From contig JABAKD010000012.1 in assembly GCA_012845835.1 (NCBI GenBank), positions 8,173,973 through 8,237,972 of the forward strand: a stretch of DNA of 64,000 bases, written 5' to 3'. Below are positions 35,440-45,212 of the stretch, one piece after another. This stretch comes from Undaria pinnatifida (taxonomy: Eukaryota; Sar; Phaeophyceae; Laminariales; Alariaceae). The notes beneath the pieces are model-generated. The model was not told where the DNA came from. It did no database searches and worked only from the letters and a program-made list of their open reading frames with translations. A program made the position numbers and the translations under genes. Each line of letters begins with the position of its first letter. Position 1 is the first letter of the stretch.

Positions 35440-35870
35440 AGTGTGTTTTTGAGCAGGGTTTCCATATACATTGTGCGCGATGCTAAACCGGGGGTACGTC
35501 AAGCTGCGGATATCAGCACCAGACTACCCGACGAGTCTAGGTAATCGAGTACCCAGGTACTACCCGATTCCCTGGACAGGCTAGTACGGTTGTGTCGATA
35601 CTATTCTGCGGCATGGTCATACCTCGAATGAATCGCAGTGGAGGTTTTAGAAGGGTTTCAATATGCATGCCAGGTATGTTATTGTACTGGATGGGATACT
35701 AGAACGGGGCCTGTCAAACTGCGGATACATGGCGGTTGCCTGGCGAATCCGGGAATTCGGGTACCCGACGACCCGATTACACGTGAGTAGGAGGCCTTAC
35801 CCGGGGACCTGACGGGAGCAATTTCGACCGGGCACTATCCGCCAGGTACCCCGGTACTTGCCTGAAGAGG
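35440..35870 (+). repeat. Diverged duplication with GGGTACCCG-rich segments
   Basis: 35445-35570 and 35645-35790 share AGGGTTTC-ATAT-CAT, GTCAA-CTGCGGATA and CCCGA-GA-CCGATT blocks. The wider stretch is dense in GGTACC/CCCGGG words. The interval 35871-36297 shows nothing else. Confidence 0.45.
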
Positions 35871-36297
35871 CCAGACTAATACCAGATATTTTGCGGCCTA
35901 GCTCCCTACTTATCTACGACTTAACTGTTGCAGTTCGTGTGTGCCTTGCATCCGAAGCGATCTTTGAGATCTCGGTTCTGATGGAATTGTCAGGGAGTTG
36001 CCGTATGTAGTGTGTACGACTTGACTAGCGTCGAAAAAATGGTTGATAGTTCACACTAACGCGTCATTGCATCTCGACTCCGAATAAATCACCAGCACGC
36101 GCTCTGGGGGCTAAGATGAGGGTTTACCTCTTATAAACCTGCTGTCTCGGCTTTCGGGATAAACTGCTTGGACTCTGTGGAACGAAACGTGAAATGTTTT
36201 TTTTGCAGTTGCCAAAATCCGGTAGAAAATGCCTGGTACAGTCAAGTAAAGTAGGTGGCCCCTGTTAAAGGGCCATATAGTACCACCATGCACTACC

Positions 36298-37243
36298 ATG
36301 TTAGTTCGTCGGAGCGGGGTCCTCTATATAACGGCGTCCCTTAGAACGTTTGACCCTTCTAAACGTTTTCTAGCAGTACATGTGGCGTTTTCAAGCTGGA
36401 AACTGCGCGGTGGCACCTTATTATGGGGGAAATGGTCCCTTGTTGAAGGTTGCGTCCACTACAAGGGACGAGATCCCTGAACCCTTTCGGAATTACAAAA
36501 TGTGTTCGACAATTTCCAAGATACTCGTAGTAGTTGTGCCCGAAAACGTCGTTGCAGTTCTACATGGATTAAAGTGGGGGGAAACGGTGCGGATAAGTTT
36601 GGGGTCGCTCACGTACATATGTCCTTGTCGCGGGGTCCATTAAAAGGGGCCACCCTCTGCACGTATATTTCAACCTTTTGGCAAAGCTGGGCCAACTGAA
36701 GATCTTTGAGATCTATGCAGCAGCCCTCTGGAGTTTACGCCGCCTGTCCTGTCCCCACTTTGGCACTTTCACCTTTGGTCTGTCCAACCTGGATGGGCGG
36801 TCGCCGTCTTCTCCGCCTGAACGCTTATTAAGCGTCCCCCGACCTCATGTAGTTGTAGCTCACGGAGACCACCTCGCTGCTACCACAGGGGGTCGCGGTC
36901 TCGTACCTGCCGACGGCCTCGGAACGTAGTCCTCTTGTCGGCGTCGAGTTCAGTTGAATGCGAGGGGCCTGTTTGTTCCGAGTTGTCCCTTGGCAGAGAG
37001 GAGACCATCGCAGAAAAAGCCAAGAACAGCGTCTTCGAGTTGCAGGACGATGTCTCTCGAACTTAAGACCTGGGGGAAGCTGCCCTCGGCACCCACGCCG
37101 CCGTCGCGCTCACCATCTGATCCTCTCCTCTTCTCGTCGGCAGCTCGAAAGGGAATGTGGACGGCCACCTTGAGCTACACATCTCTGGAGAGGGCACGGG
37201 GCCGTCACTCCGGATCACGCCGATGATGAGCCCTTTGGCAATC
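36298..37243 (+). pseudogene. Decayed multi-exon gene fragment
   Basis: Three coding-like pieces. 36298-36699 is one frame with a single TGA (36478-36480), residues such as KRFLAVHVAFSSWKLRGGTL. 36678-36924 (FEIYAAALWSLRRLSCPHF to LVPADGLG) ends at a GTAGTC donor. The third, 36997-37243, follows acceptor CCCTTGGCAG, joins the second in phase, and ends at donor GTGAGT (37244). It contains EETIAEKAKNSVFELQDD and GNVDGHLELHISGEG but has TAA at 37064-37066 and TGA at 37118-37120. Codon ends are GC-rich. Family unknown. Confidence 0.4.
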
Positions 37244-37308
37244 GTGAGTTTTCACGTGGATGTCGTTATCTGCTGTGTGCTACTATTACTAATATTAATA
37301 GTATTTGC

Positions 37309-37640
37309 TGGCTGGCTGTTGGGCTTTGTTTTCATTTTTCTCATGTCGTCATATTTGCCTCTTTCTTTCGACGATTTTTTTTTTCTTTTTTGTATTTTCT
37401 TCGTTCTTATTATTTTCTTGTTTTTGCAAATAGTCTGATGTGCTGGCTTGCGTAATTGTTGCCTGCGTGTTCATCGCGGTTGGCGTTGCATGGCCAACAC
37501 ATCTTCCTGTTTTCGCAATGTGTTTCTCTGTCTCGTAGTTTGTGACCACAGAGCTCGTCTCTCTACTAGGCATCGACGCGGCACTGCTGTTGGTGCTGGA
37601 TGTAGATCCGTGTAAATTTCAGTTTTTACGCACATGTTGC
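37309..37640 (-). repeat. Dispersed repeat R1 (with A-rich tail region)
   Basis: Reverse orientation: GTGCTGGCTTGC, CGGTTGGCGTTGCATGGCC, TTTGTGACCACAGAGCTC, GGTGCTGGATGTAGAT. The T-rich left part matches the same region of 40569-40955, so full R1 is about 330-390 bp and ends in a long A-rich tail. Confidence 0.6.
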
Positions 37641-37680
37641 AGTATTCCTATTTTTTTTAATGTACCTAACAGCAGCAGTA

Positions 37681-37782
37681 GTGTGCGTCGTCTTCACATT
37701 AAACCGTTATTTTTTCTAACCAACGGCATCATTAGTACGTCCAGTGTTCGTGCTGATTCTTCATCCTAGAGAGATACAAATG
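37681..37782 (+). repeat. Dispersed repeat R1 (5' part)
   Basis: CTTCACATTAAACCGTTATT, CCAGTGTTCGTGCTGATTCT, TAGAGAGATACAAATG. Two TACCWGGTA sites follow (37813, 37928). Confidence 0.6.
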
Positions 37783-38021
37783 GTATACCCTTCGTAATAA
37801 TCCGGTATATGGTACCTGGTACCCCCGTACCCGAGTGGTCGTGGCGTCGTAGAGCCAAAGTCATCCTGATTGTGGCCCCGGGAGACTCTTGTCGGGCTAA
37901 TCGAAGATTGTCGAAAGGGTCCGGGAGTACCAGGTAACTTTACCTTTTTATTTGTTCTTCATTTTCCCGAATAATTTTATATCGAAGGATAGTGTATTAA
38001 TAGAGTAATGCTGCAGCAGTT

Positions 38022-38365
38022 GTTTTTTTTTTCTCGTCGCATGTAATAAATATGGACTTCGTACGCTTTCTTTCTCTTTCTCCCTCCCTAGACGTAACCC
38101 AGACCCGGGGCCACTAAGCAGGCTCTTCTTCCCCCTCCCCGCCATGGTACGCGGCTTCGTTTTGGTGGCGGAAAAAATCAGCACTTTCTTCCCTCGTCGA
38201 CCCGCATCCAATTGTGCTTACCCACGCTATAAAGCGCTCTCCTCGGCATTTGGTGTCTCTCGAAAAAAATTCCATAGCGAGAGTTGAACCACTGCCTCCA
38301 AGCGTAGGTGTAGCGCGTGAGGTTAACCACTACACTACCGCTGTAGACCACCGAGGCGACCGGCT
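38022..38365 (-). mobile_element. tRNA-headed SINE, family S
   Basis: Minus strand: head GCCGGTCGCCTCGGTGG, A-box-like GTAGTGTAGTGGTTA and B-box-like GTTCAACTC, then the family body and A-tail (T run at 38023-38032). Head-to-tail with the next copy. Confidence 0.65.
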
Positions 38366-38366
38366 C

Positions 38367-38706
38367 TCTTTTTTTTTTTTTGCTCCTCCCATCTGCTATT
38401 TTTCGCACTTTTCGTTTTTTCTTCTCCCTCTCTAGATGTAACTCAGAGCCGGGGTCACTAATCATGCTCTTGTCCCCCCTCCCCACGACGGCATGCGCCT
38501 TTGTTTTATCGCGAGAGGGGTACAACAGCACTTTCTTCCCTCGTCGACTCGCGTCGAGTGGTGCTTACGCACGCTATAAAGCGCTCTTGGCAGTTGGTGT
38601 CTCTAGAAATAAATTCTCTATTCTAAGATTTGAATCTTTGACTCCAACCTTGTTAGAGGTATTCGAGGTTAACCACCAGATAGACCACCGGGGCGACCGG
38701 CTCAGT
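38367..38706 (-). mobile_element. tRNA-headed SINE, family S
   Basis: Same layout as its neighbour: T run at 38367, body CTCTCTAGATGTAACTCAGA, GGGGTCACTAA, CTTCCCTCGTCGACTCG, and head complement CACCGGGGCGACCGGC at 38687-38702. Confidence 0.65.
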
Positions 38707-38708
38707 TT

Positions 38709-38907
38709 GTGTGTTCTTTACATTAAACTGGTATTTCCACCCATCTACATCCAGCTCAACCAGTGCCCGTGCTGATGCCTCATAGAATAGAGACACGAGC
38801 TCTGTGGTCACAAGCTACATACATACGAGACAGGGATACACATTGCAAATACAGCAAGGTGATTTGGCCATGCAATGCCAACCGCAATGAGCACGCGGGC
38901 AAGAAAG
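38709..38907 (+). repeat. Dispersed repeat R1
   Basis: Contains both halves: CATCTACATCCAGCTCAACC, CCCGTGCTGATGCCTC, GTGGTCACAAGCTAC, TTGCAAATACAGCAAGGTGA, GCCATGCAATGCCAA, GAGCACGCGGGCAAG. Confidence 0.65.
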
Positions 38908-39017
38908 TACTGGCACTAAATAGGCGTCCCCTGTGGAGTAGTAGTAGGTGAATCTCGTTTCCGCCAAAGTCAATGATGCGATTTCAAATCCTCCCGAGTG
39001 CCATACGCGTGCTCGTG

Positions 39018-39290
39018 GTGTGTGTTTTCTTCACATTAAGCTGAACTTTCCGCCCATCTGCATCCAGCACAACCAGTGTCCGTGCCGATATGCCAATGTC
39101 TCCTAATTACGGGGAGACGAGCTCTGTAGTCACGAACCATTCATGGAGACGAAGATATATGCAATTGCAAATTCGGCGAGGAGATTTGGCCGTGCAATGA
39201 CACACAATGAACACGCGGGCAGAAAAAGATGCAAGCCAGCACACACGAGACTATTTGGAACAAAACAAACCCCATAATAAGAAAGAATTC
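39018..39290 (+). repeat. Dispersed repeat R1
   Basis: CTTCACATTAAGCTGA, CATCTGCATCCAGCACAACC, GTAGTCACGAAC, GGAGATTTGGCCGTGCAATG, AACACGCGGGCAGA, then AAGCCAGCACAC and an A-rich end. Confidence 0.65.
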
Positions 39291-39428
39291 AGGGTCTTTT
39301 TCTCGAGGAAAATGCATACATTGCGCCGACGACAAGCCCTTGTATTTAAAATGCAATATAATAGTGTGCGGCCACGATATGCCCTTGCATCACGCCACGC
39401 CCCGTCAAACCGTGCTCGGCTGTAGCGA

Positions 39429-39723
39429 GCCTCGTGTCGGCATTGTATTCTTTTGAGTGCATCCGGGCACCCAGGCCTGGAGTGGTTACCGAAGATAAGC
39501 TAAAACGACAATCCTAAAAATGTGCTTGCCACAGCCTTGCGCTGGCCCAAAGCGTCACCTACATACTTGTAACTTGCCTCGTGTCGGCATTGTATTCTTT
39601 TGAGTGCATCCGGGCACCCAGGCCTGGAGTAGCCAACGAAGATAAGCTAATGACGACAATCCTAAAATTTTGCTTGCCACAGCCTTGCGCTGGCCCAAAG
39701 CGTCACCTACATACTTGTAACTT
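39429..39723 (+). repeat. Recent 147-bp tandem duplication
   Basis: 39429-39575 and 39576-39723 are nearly identical (GCCTCGTGTCGGCATTGTAT to TACATACTTGTAACTT) with only a few differences. Confidence 0.85.
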
Positions 39724-39803
39724 GCAAAGGCCTACTCGTTCTTATTTTCTGTATATATACTGCAAGCAGTTTCCTTCGGGATATGTTTGTGGGTTGTGAG
39801 TAA

Positions 39804-39957
39804 GTGTGCGTTGTTCTTGATACTACACTGATATTTCCGCCCATCTACATCCAGCACAACCAGTGTCCGCGCTGATGCCTCCTAGGGAGACGAGCTTTGT
39901 GGTCACAAACTACGAGACGGAGACACACATGATTGGAAATACAGCAAGGTGGTTTGG
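39804..39957 (+). repeat. Dispersed repeat R1
   Basis: CATCTACATCCAGCACAACC, GTGTCCGCGCTGATGCCTCC, GTGGTCACAAACTACGAGAC, AAATACAGCAAGGTGGTTTG. The non-coding stretch to 40449 shows a CAGCAGCAGAAGCAGCAG run near 40240. Confidence 0.65.
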
Positions 39958-40449
39958 TACGGCTGGGCATTGGCTGACTCATTCAGTATCAATTATACTG
40001 TGGTAAAAATCAATCAGTATTCTGGACTGTAGCAGTATGCTGATTGAGCGTAGCTCGGCCAATAGGCTTCCCCCGGCTCGTGAGGGGGGGCCGCTGGAGG
40101 CACCGCCAGAGGCCCCTAAAAAACGCATTTTCGCTTAATTTCCCATCGCAAACGGGGCTCAACCCTGTATTGACCGGGAGTAGTTGCGGGCATCTACACA
40201 GAAAAAATCAAGAAAAAGTAAAAAAATACAACTCGGACTCAGCAGCAGCAGAAGCAGCAGCGCCCGCAGATCCCGCGAAATCAATGGTTGGGGTGGCTTC
40301 GTCCATCGTTGTCGAGGGTTCCCTGTCTCTCGTATCTCCCCTTTTCTTCTCTCTCCTCTCCTATCCTCTCACGAAACGCATTTGGTGGGTTTCTGTACTG
40401 CAGTATGGCGTGTTTATTGGGGTTCGAATTCCCCTACTGCTGTAGGAGT

Positions 40450-40545
40450 AATGCCAATCGCAATGAACACGTGGGCAAAAACAACATGGAAGCCAGCACA
40501 CCAGACTAGTTGTAACAAAAAAAAGGAAAGCAAAAGAAAACAAAA
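40450..40545 (+). repeat. R1 tail fragment
   Basis: ATGCCAATCGCAATGAACAC, GTGGGCAAAAACAAC, AAGCCAGCACACCAGACTAG, then A-rich. It ends next to the TACCTGGTA at 40550. Confidence 0.6.
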
Positions 40546-40568
40546 AGACTACCTGGTACTGTAAAAGG

Positions 40569-40825
40569 TTGTTTTGCTTTGTTTTCGTTTTTGTCATGGC
40601 GTCATGCTTTCCTCTTCCTTTCCAAGTTCTTTTTTTTCCTTTTTGTGATTTTCTCTCATGTGTTCTTTATTTCTGTTTTCCTTGCAAATATTCTGGTGTG
40701 CTGGCTTGCATATGTTTTGCCATCGTGTTTATTGCGGTTGGCGCTGCATGGCCAAATCACCCTGCTGTATTTGCAATGTGTATCTATGTCTTGCTGTAGC
40801 TTGTGACCACAGTAGTAGTAGTAGC

Positions 40826-40871
<46 letters not shown>

Positions 40872-40955
40872 TAGCTCGCCTCTCTAGGAGGCATCGGCAC
40901 GGAAACTGGTTGCACTGGATGTAGATGGGTAGAAATATCAGTTTAATGTGACGAA
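40569..40955 (-). repeat. Dispersed repeat R1, full length with microsatellite
   Basis: Longest copy. T-rich left end (A-tail on the minus strand), GTGTGCTGGCTTGCATATG, GGCGCTGCATGGCCAAATC, TTGTGACCACAG, then an AGT microsatellite and the 5' landmarks to CAGTTTAATGTGACG. Confidence 0.65.
40811..40870 (+). repeat. AGT microsatellite
   Basis: About 20 consecutive AGT units with one GCA change, expanded inside R1. Confidence 0.85.
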
Positions 40956-41037
40956 CACACAAGAGGGCCAAAGACATGCAAGCCAGCACACCAGACCATT
41001 CGCAAGAAAAACAAAAAGATAAGAAAAAAAACGATCA
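40956..41037 (+). repeat. R1 tail fragment
   Basis: ACATGCAAGCCAGCACACCA, then GACCATTCGCAAGAAAAAC and an A-rich end. It lies back to back with the minus-strand copy. Confidence 0.55.
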
Positions 41038-41040
41038 ATA

Positions 41041-41260
41041 CATGGACCGGGCATTCTGATGGAGTACGTGGGGTGACAGCCCGCAACCGTCTCACGCACA
41101 GACACGTAGGGTTTACACCATCCGCCGCCGTGGCGGGGGTGAAGCGTTCTCGCAAAACGGCGTTCATAGAGGCGGACGTCCTGCCGTGGTCCGCGAAGTA
41201 TGTATGTACGTTCGTACACAACGTGTCCACGGGACCATCGAAGCCGAATCTACTAGGGGT
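41041..41260 (-). CDS. Possible exon, unknown protein
   Basis: A minus frame of about 73 codons with natural-looking residues (GPVDTLCTNVHTYFADHGRT, then ASMNAVLRERFTPATAADG and PRTPSECPVHV), running from an AG-ended CCCTAGTAG acceptor into the R1 tail. A second minus frame is also open but Arg-rich. The join into repeat DNA suggests that only the upstream part is genic. Confidence 0.3.
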
Positions 41261-41549
41261 CAAGGTACTGCAGTAAGTTTGGGTATCATAAGGACGACAA
41301 GAAACCCGAAGGAATTATGCTAACTAGAGACGAATCACGCTGCGGCTTGAGAGAAGGGCAAAAGGGCAGCAAGTATGGGTGTGATCTCATGCCGCAGCAG
41401 AGAGGCCTCATTGATCCCTAATTATATACGAGTTAAAGCGTCTGCGAAATGTTGCCGCAATAATCTTGGAGTAAAACCCCGTGGACGGGAGAAGGCCGTC
41501 CCCGGGGTGGGAGAAAATCCTAATAGCTGTACAGAAACAGTAAGACGAT

Positions 41550-41640
41550 CAAGCAAACCAAAACAGACATCCAGCAGGTATACAGCTATTAATACCAAGC
41601 AAACCAAAACAGACATCCAGCAGGTATACAGCTACCAAGA
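41550..41640 (+). repeat. 46-bp tandem pair
   Basis: CAAGCAAACCAAAACAGACA followed by TCCAGCAGGTATACAGCTA, twice. Confidence 0.8.
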
Positions 41641-42363
41641 CACCAAACCATGGTCGGGGGCAGCAACCATACGGGGTTCCTAATGACGCAGCTTGTAGAG
41701 GTAGGGGCGTTGCCGCTTGGTGTATTAGTATTACCTGCATTACCTGCGCACTGTTTCTGACGGCAGTGATACCCGCACCGCCATCATCGCCCCCGCACCC
41801 AATATAAGAGCCAACCTCAAAAATACCGCAAGCCAAAGCGTAGCAACAACGAAAATGCCACCTCCCAGCCGGTGTCGGGGCATCACCCACACCGGGTTCA
41901 GAATGCATCTACTAGAGGGTTAGGAGCATTGCTGCCAGGTCTGCCCTCTTCTTCCTGTATATACGACGGCAGCGTCCATACCGACATGATCGCCTCAATT
42001 ACCCCGCCGGTGACAAAAAAATGACAGAAAGGGCAAAGCAAGAGGGCAAGAAGGGGAAAAGGGACGAAGAAAGGGACAAAAGTGATGAAGGATAAAAAGC
42101 GTGTCAGCAAGAATTCCCATGTCGACGGTGGTAGTACCGCAGTATCGGCCGGCACTGCCCGCCCACAGGGAGTGCAGCAGGCAACGCCGAAAAACAAAAA
42201 CGAAACACAAGGTAGTTGCGTCCCTTCCTTTTGATTCCAAGAATACTACAGGTGTAATATTGCGTCGTCTCTTCATTCGTGTTCAGTTTGGGATCAATGA
42301 GGCCTCTGTGCTGCGTCAAGAGATCACACCCATACTTGTGTTCGTTCCTTCGCCCTTCTCTCA
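41641..42363. other. No supported gene
   Basis: 41,690-41,760 and 41,890-41,960 share GACGGCAG-G-T-CC-ACC and TTACCTGC/GTC-like pieces, perhaps an old duplication. ORFs are short. Confidence 0.3.
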
Positions 42364-42600
42364 CTCTTTTTTTTGCTCATCCCATCTGTTTTCTTCGCAC
42401 CTTTTCTTTCTCCTTCTCCCTCCCTAGTCGTAACTCAGATCCGGGGCCACTAGGCCGGCTCTTCTCCCCGCTCCCCACCGCGGATACGCGCCTCAATTTG
42501 CATCGCGGCATTACTATTCGCTGTCTTGCCTTATCGAATGGCGCCGAATTGTGCTTACCCACGCTATAACGCGTTCTCGGCAGTTGGCGTCTCTAGTTGT
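42364..42600 (-). mobile_element. SINE family S, 5'-truncated
   Basis: T run at 42367-42374, CTCCCTCCCTAGTCGTAACT, CCGGGGCCACTAGG, GCTTACCCACGCTATAACGC, ending at GGCGTCTCTAG without the tRNA head. Confidence 0.6.
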
Positions 42601-43164
42601 CTGCGTCTGTCGCGAGCTGCGCCCGGCATAGCTTTTTCGGATATTTCTGGCGGCGCTCCGTTTGGTACCGTTGATGTGTGTCGCGGGGTAGCCGTTCGTG
42701 GCGATATCACCCGTCCGTTGAGTCAGCCCATGACATTGCTACCACGCCACCTCATCGGTTCGACAACCCATCCCATGCGGCGACGGTGGCGTTGGAGTTA
42801 AAAAGGCGCACTTTGTACCAACCCCCCCCCTCCCCTGGGATGCGGACGACTAGCTGAACCATGTCTTCAGATCCGCGCACAGGCACGGCGTGGTGATAAG
42901 CTATATGGTTGGGCTCTTCGCTTTATTTTTTGCAATTGCAGCGTTCTCGTCCTCAATTTTTTGTGCTTGACACTCAACCTGAACATCGTCCGATGGGAAA
43001 CCGAATGAAAACACAGCAGATTAAAATACACGCTATCAATGGCACCTTTTTGCTAGCACAACAGTTGGGGGCTCCCGGTAGTGCCGGTATGTGCCAGCCC
43101 GATATACCGGCACCATGCAGGGCACCGGCACTGTTGCGAGTGTGGCTGCTATTTTCAGTTGTTG
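42601..43164. other. No supported feature
   Basis: Short ORFs; nothing recognisable apart from the start of the next SINE. Confidence 0.4.
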
Positions 43165-43565
43165 CCCATCCCATCTGTTCTTACGCATTTTTCTGTCTCT
43201 TTCTCCCTCTCTGGGCGTAATTCAGATCCAGGGTCACAATCAGGCTCTTCTCCCTCCCCACCACGGGGTAGGTGCCTTCGTCTTAATTATTACGGAGTAT
43301 TATTTTATTATTATTTGGGACCTCCGGCGGGTGGGAAAAAGTAAAGCGTAAGCTCACCACACTTCCACGCATTTTCATACTCGTCGTGTGTCGATTCAAC
43401 TCAATCGCATTCGCAATCCAGCGCAAGCTGGCTTGTCCTTGGGGATTCCCACTATAGCGATAGCGCGAGCTGTCCCTATCGGCGGTTCCCGTTACTACTC
43501 CGAATTCATCTTATCGCGACAATACTTCAGTCCCTTCTTCCCTCGTCGAGTCGCATCGAATTGTA
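43165..43565 (-). mobile_element. SINE family S, split by a family P insertion
   Basis: The left part 43165-43285 (CTCCCTCTCTGGGCGTAATT, TCCAGGGTCACAA) and right part 43509-43565 (CTTATCGCGACA, CTTCCCTCGTCGAGTCGCAT) match 38390-38560 continuously. The 223 bases between are another element. Confidence 0.6.
43286..43508 (-). mobile_element. Family P element nested in SINE S
   Basis: Flanked by TCTTA on both sides (43281-43285 and 43509-43513). Minus strand: CGGAGTAGTAACGGGAACCG, TAGGGACAGCTCGCGCTATC, GGATTGCGAATGCG, ending CACCCGCCGGAGG and an AT-rich tail. This copy defines the full length, about 220 bp. Confidence 0.7.
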
Positions 43566-44219
43566 TAGACATACCATAGGAGTTAGGGCCGTGCCTTTGA
43601 CCGAGACTATAAAGAGCAGTGGCATCATTCGACCGGCACTATTGGGAGCCCCCCATTGTTCCGTAGAAGAGTTCGAGATAGATCGGAGGCGCGTGATGCG
43701 CACCCGGCAGAAGGGGGGGGCAGAATATCGCCGGAGGCCGCACCCCATGTAGGGGGGCGCTGGAGGCAGATTTTTGCTATTTAAGCGTAAAAGGGCCCCC
43801 GAAAATCAAAAGATTCATTTTTCTGGCTTATCGACTCACTTTAACGCGTTGATTATTTTTTTTTATGATCGGCAGTGACCCACACACCTTTCCCGTACTG
43901 TTTCCAATTTGATTATCCCAAAAAAGACGGATGACGGGTAAAAGGCTTCGTTGCGGCGGACAAGCAAAACTCTGCGACATACTTACCCGGTGCATGTTTT
44001 CACTTGCAGCGAAGTGTGTTGCGGCGTCCGAGTTTGGTGTTGTTGCGGCAAGCCTCAACGCGCCCCCGACGGAAGTTGCTCTGCGCGCAAATCCGCCAAG
44101 TTATGTACGCCAGTGCAGCAACGCAACAGCTGTCTGAAATGCGGATACACCGCAGTATAATTGTTGTACAACTTTACAGCGCCCCCCATCGCCTCCCCGT
44201 GCGGCATGGAATAGAGTGA
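43566..44219. other. No supported feature
   Basis: Short ORFs in several frames, none persuasive. Confidence 0.4.
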
Positions 44220-44645
44220 AAGGGTATATTCGGTAGGGTACGTACCAAAGTATACCGGGGGTATTGGCTCAGTAATTACCCCACCGAAATATTTCGTACG
44301 GTTCGGTACGGTTCGGTATGACCTCAACACCAGTATCCGACACTGTGTTAGATTCGGTACGATCTATATACCGATACCCTACCGTTCAGTAAGGGTGTAC
44401 AGGGGTTATATATACAGGTGGTGTGTACCCTACCCAAGTGGTCCGGTACAACCTTAATACCGGTACCCCACACTAAGTTCGGTACGACCGCACTACCGGT
44501 ACCCGACACTACGGTATGTTCGGTACGACTTCAGTACAGGTACCCGACTCTTCGGTAGGGTTAGGCACGGCGTCAACCGGTATCCGACACTTCGGTATGT
44601 TCGGTACGCACACCCAAAAATAGTATCGGTACCGCTATAGGCTCT
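44220..44645 (+). repeat. GGTAC-rich minisatellite
   Basis: Degenerate units of roughly 50 bp built on TTCGGTACGAC, TCAGTACCGGTACCCGACAC and TTCGGTATG. Confidence 0.7.
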
Positions 44646-44975
44646 TTGAAGTTACCTTCGCTCCCGCTTAAGCGTTTAATCACTGCTAGGGCATATATTT
44701 ATAGAGCACTGCCGGTAGCGAGTATTTCTCCGCACTAACACTGCAGTAGCAGTTGTTGCATCGGTGTATTCATTACGAGCGAAGCGATTTTCTAATTGAC
44801 GGTTGGCGCCTAAAAAGGAAGGGCTCCTTTCTACCCTCGCATGCCCGAATCTCCATGCATGTCTCGCCCGACCACTTGGGATCTCCCAAAAAAATTGATG
44901 AATAAAAAAGTGAATATCTGTTACTACTGAACCAGCAGCACCAGCACAAAGCAGCACAGCAGTATGTATGTGCCA

Positions 44976-45035
44976 GCAGGGTTGAGTTGGATTGGGTTGG
45001 GGTGGGATTGGGTTGGGTTGGGTTGGGTTGAAGAA
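44976..45035 (+). repeat. GGGTT repeat
   Basis: Runs of GGGTT with GGATT variants, at least four exact units at 45011-45031. G-quadruplex-capable. Confidence 0.7.
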
Positions 45036-45120
45036 GAGCTTGCAAACGTACGACAAACGTGTTCTTGGTGCATACCACTCTGTTTTTAAATGCAAGCTAA
45101 ATTGAAGCCAAGCGTTGACC

Positions 45121-45212
45121 TCTGCTCGTGTAGAATACGCTTTTTTGTACGTTTTTTTGCACTGTGTCTGCTCTTGTAGAATACGCTTTTTTGTACGTTT
45201 TTTTGCACTGTG
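45121..45212 (+). repeat. 46-bp tandem pair
   Basis: TCTGCTC(G/T)TGTAGAATACGC followed by the same T-rich end, two copies. Confidence 0.85.
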
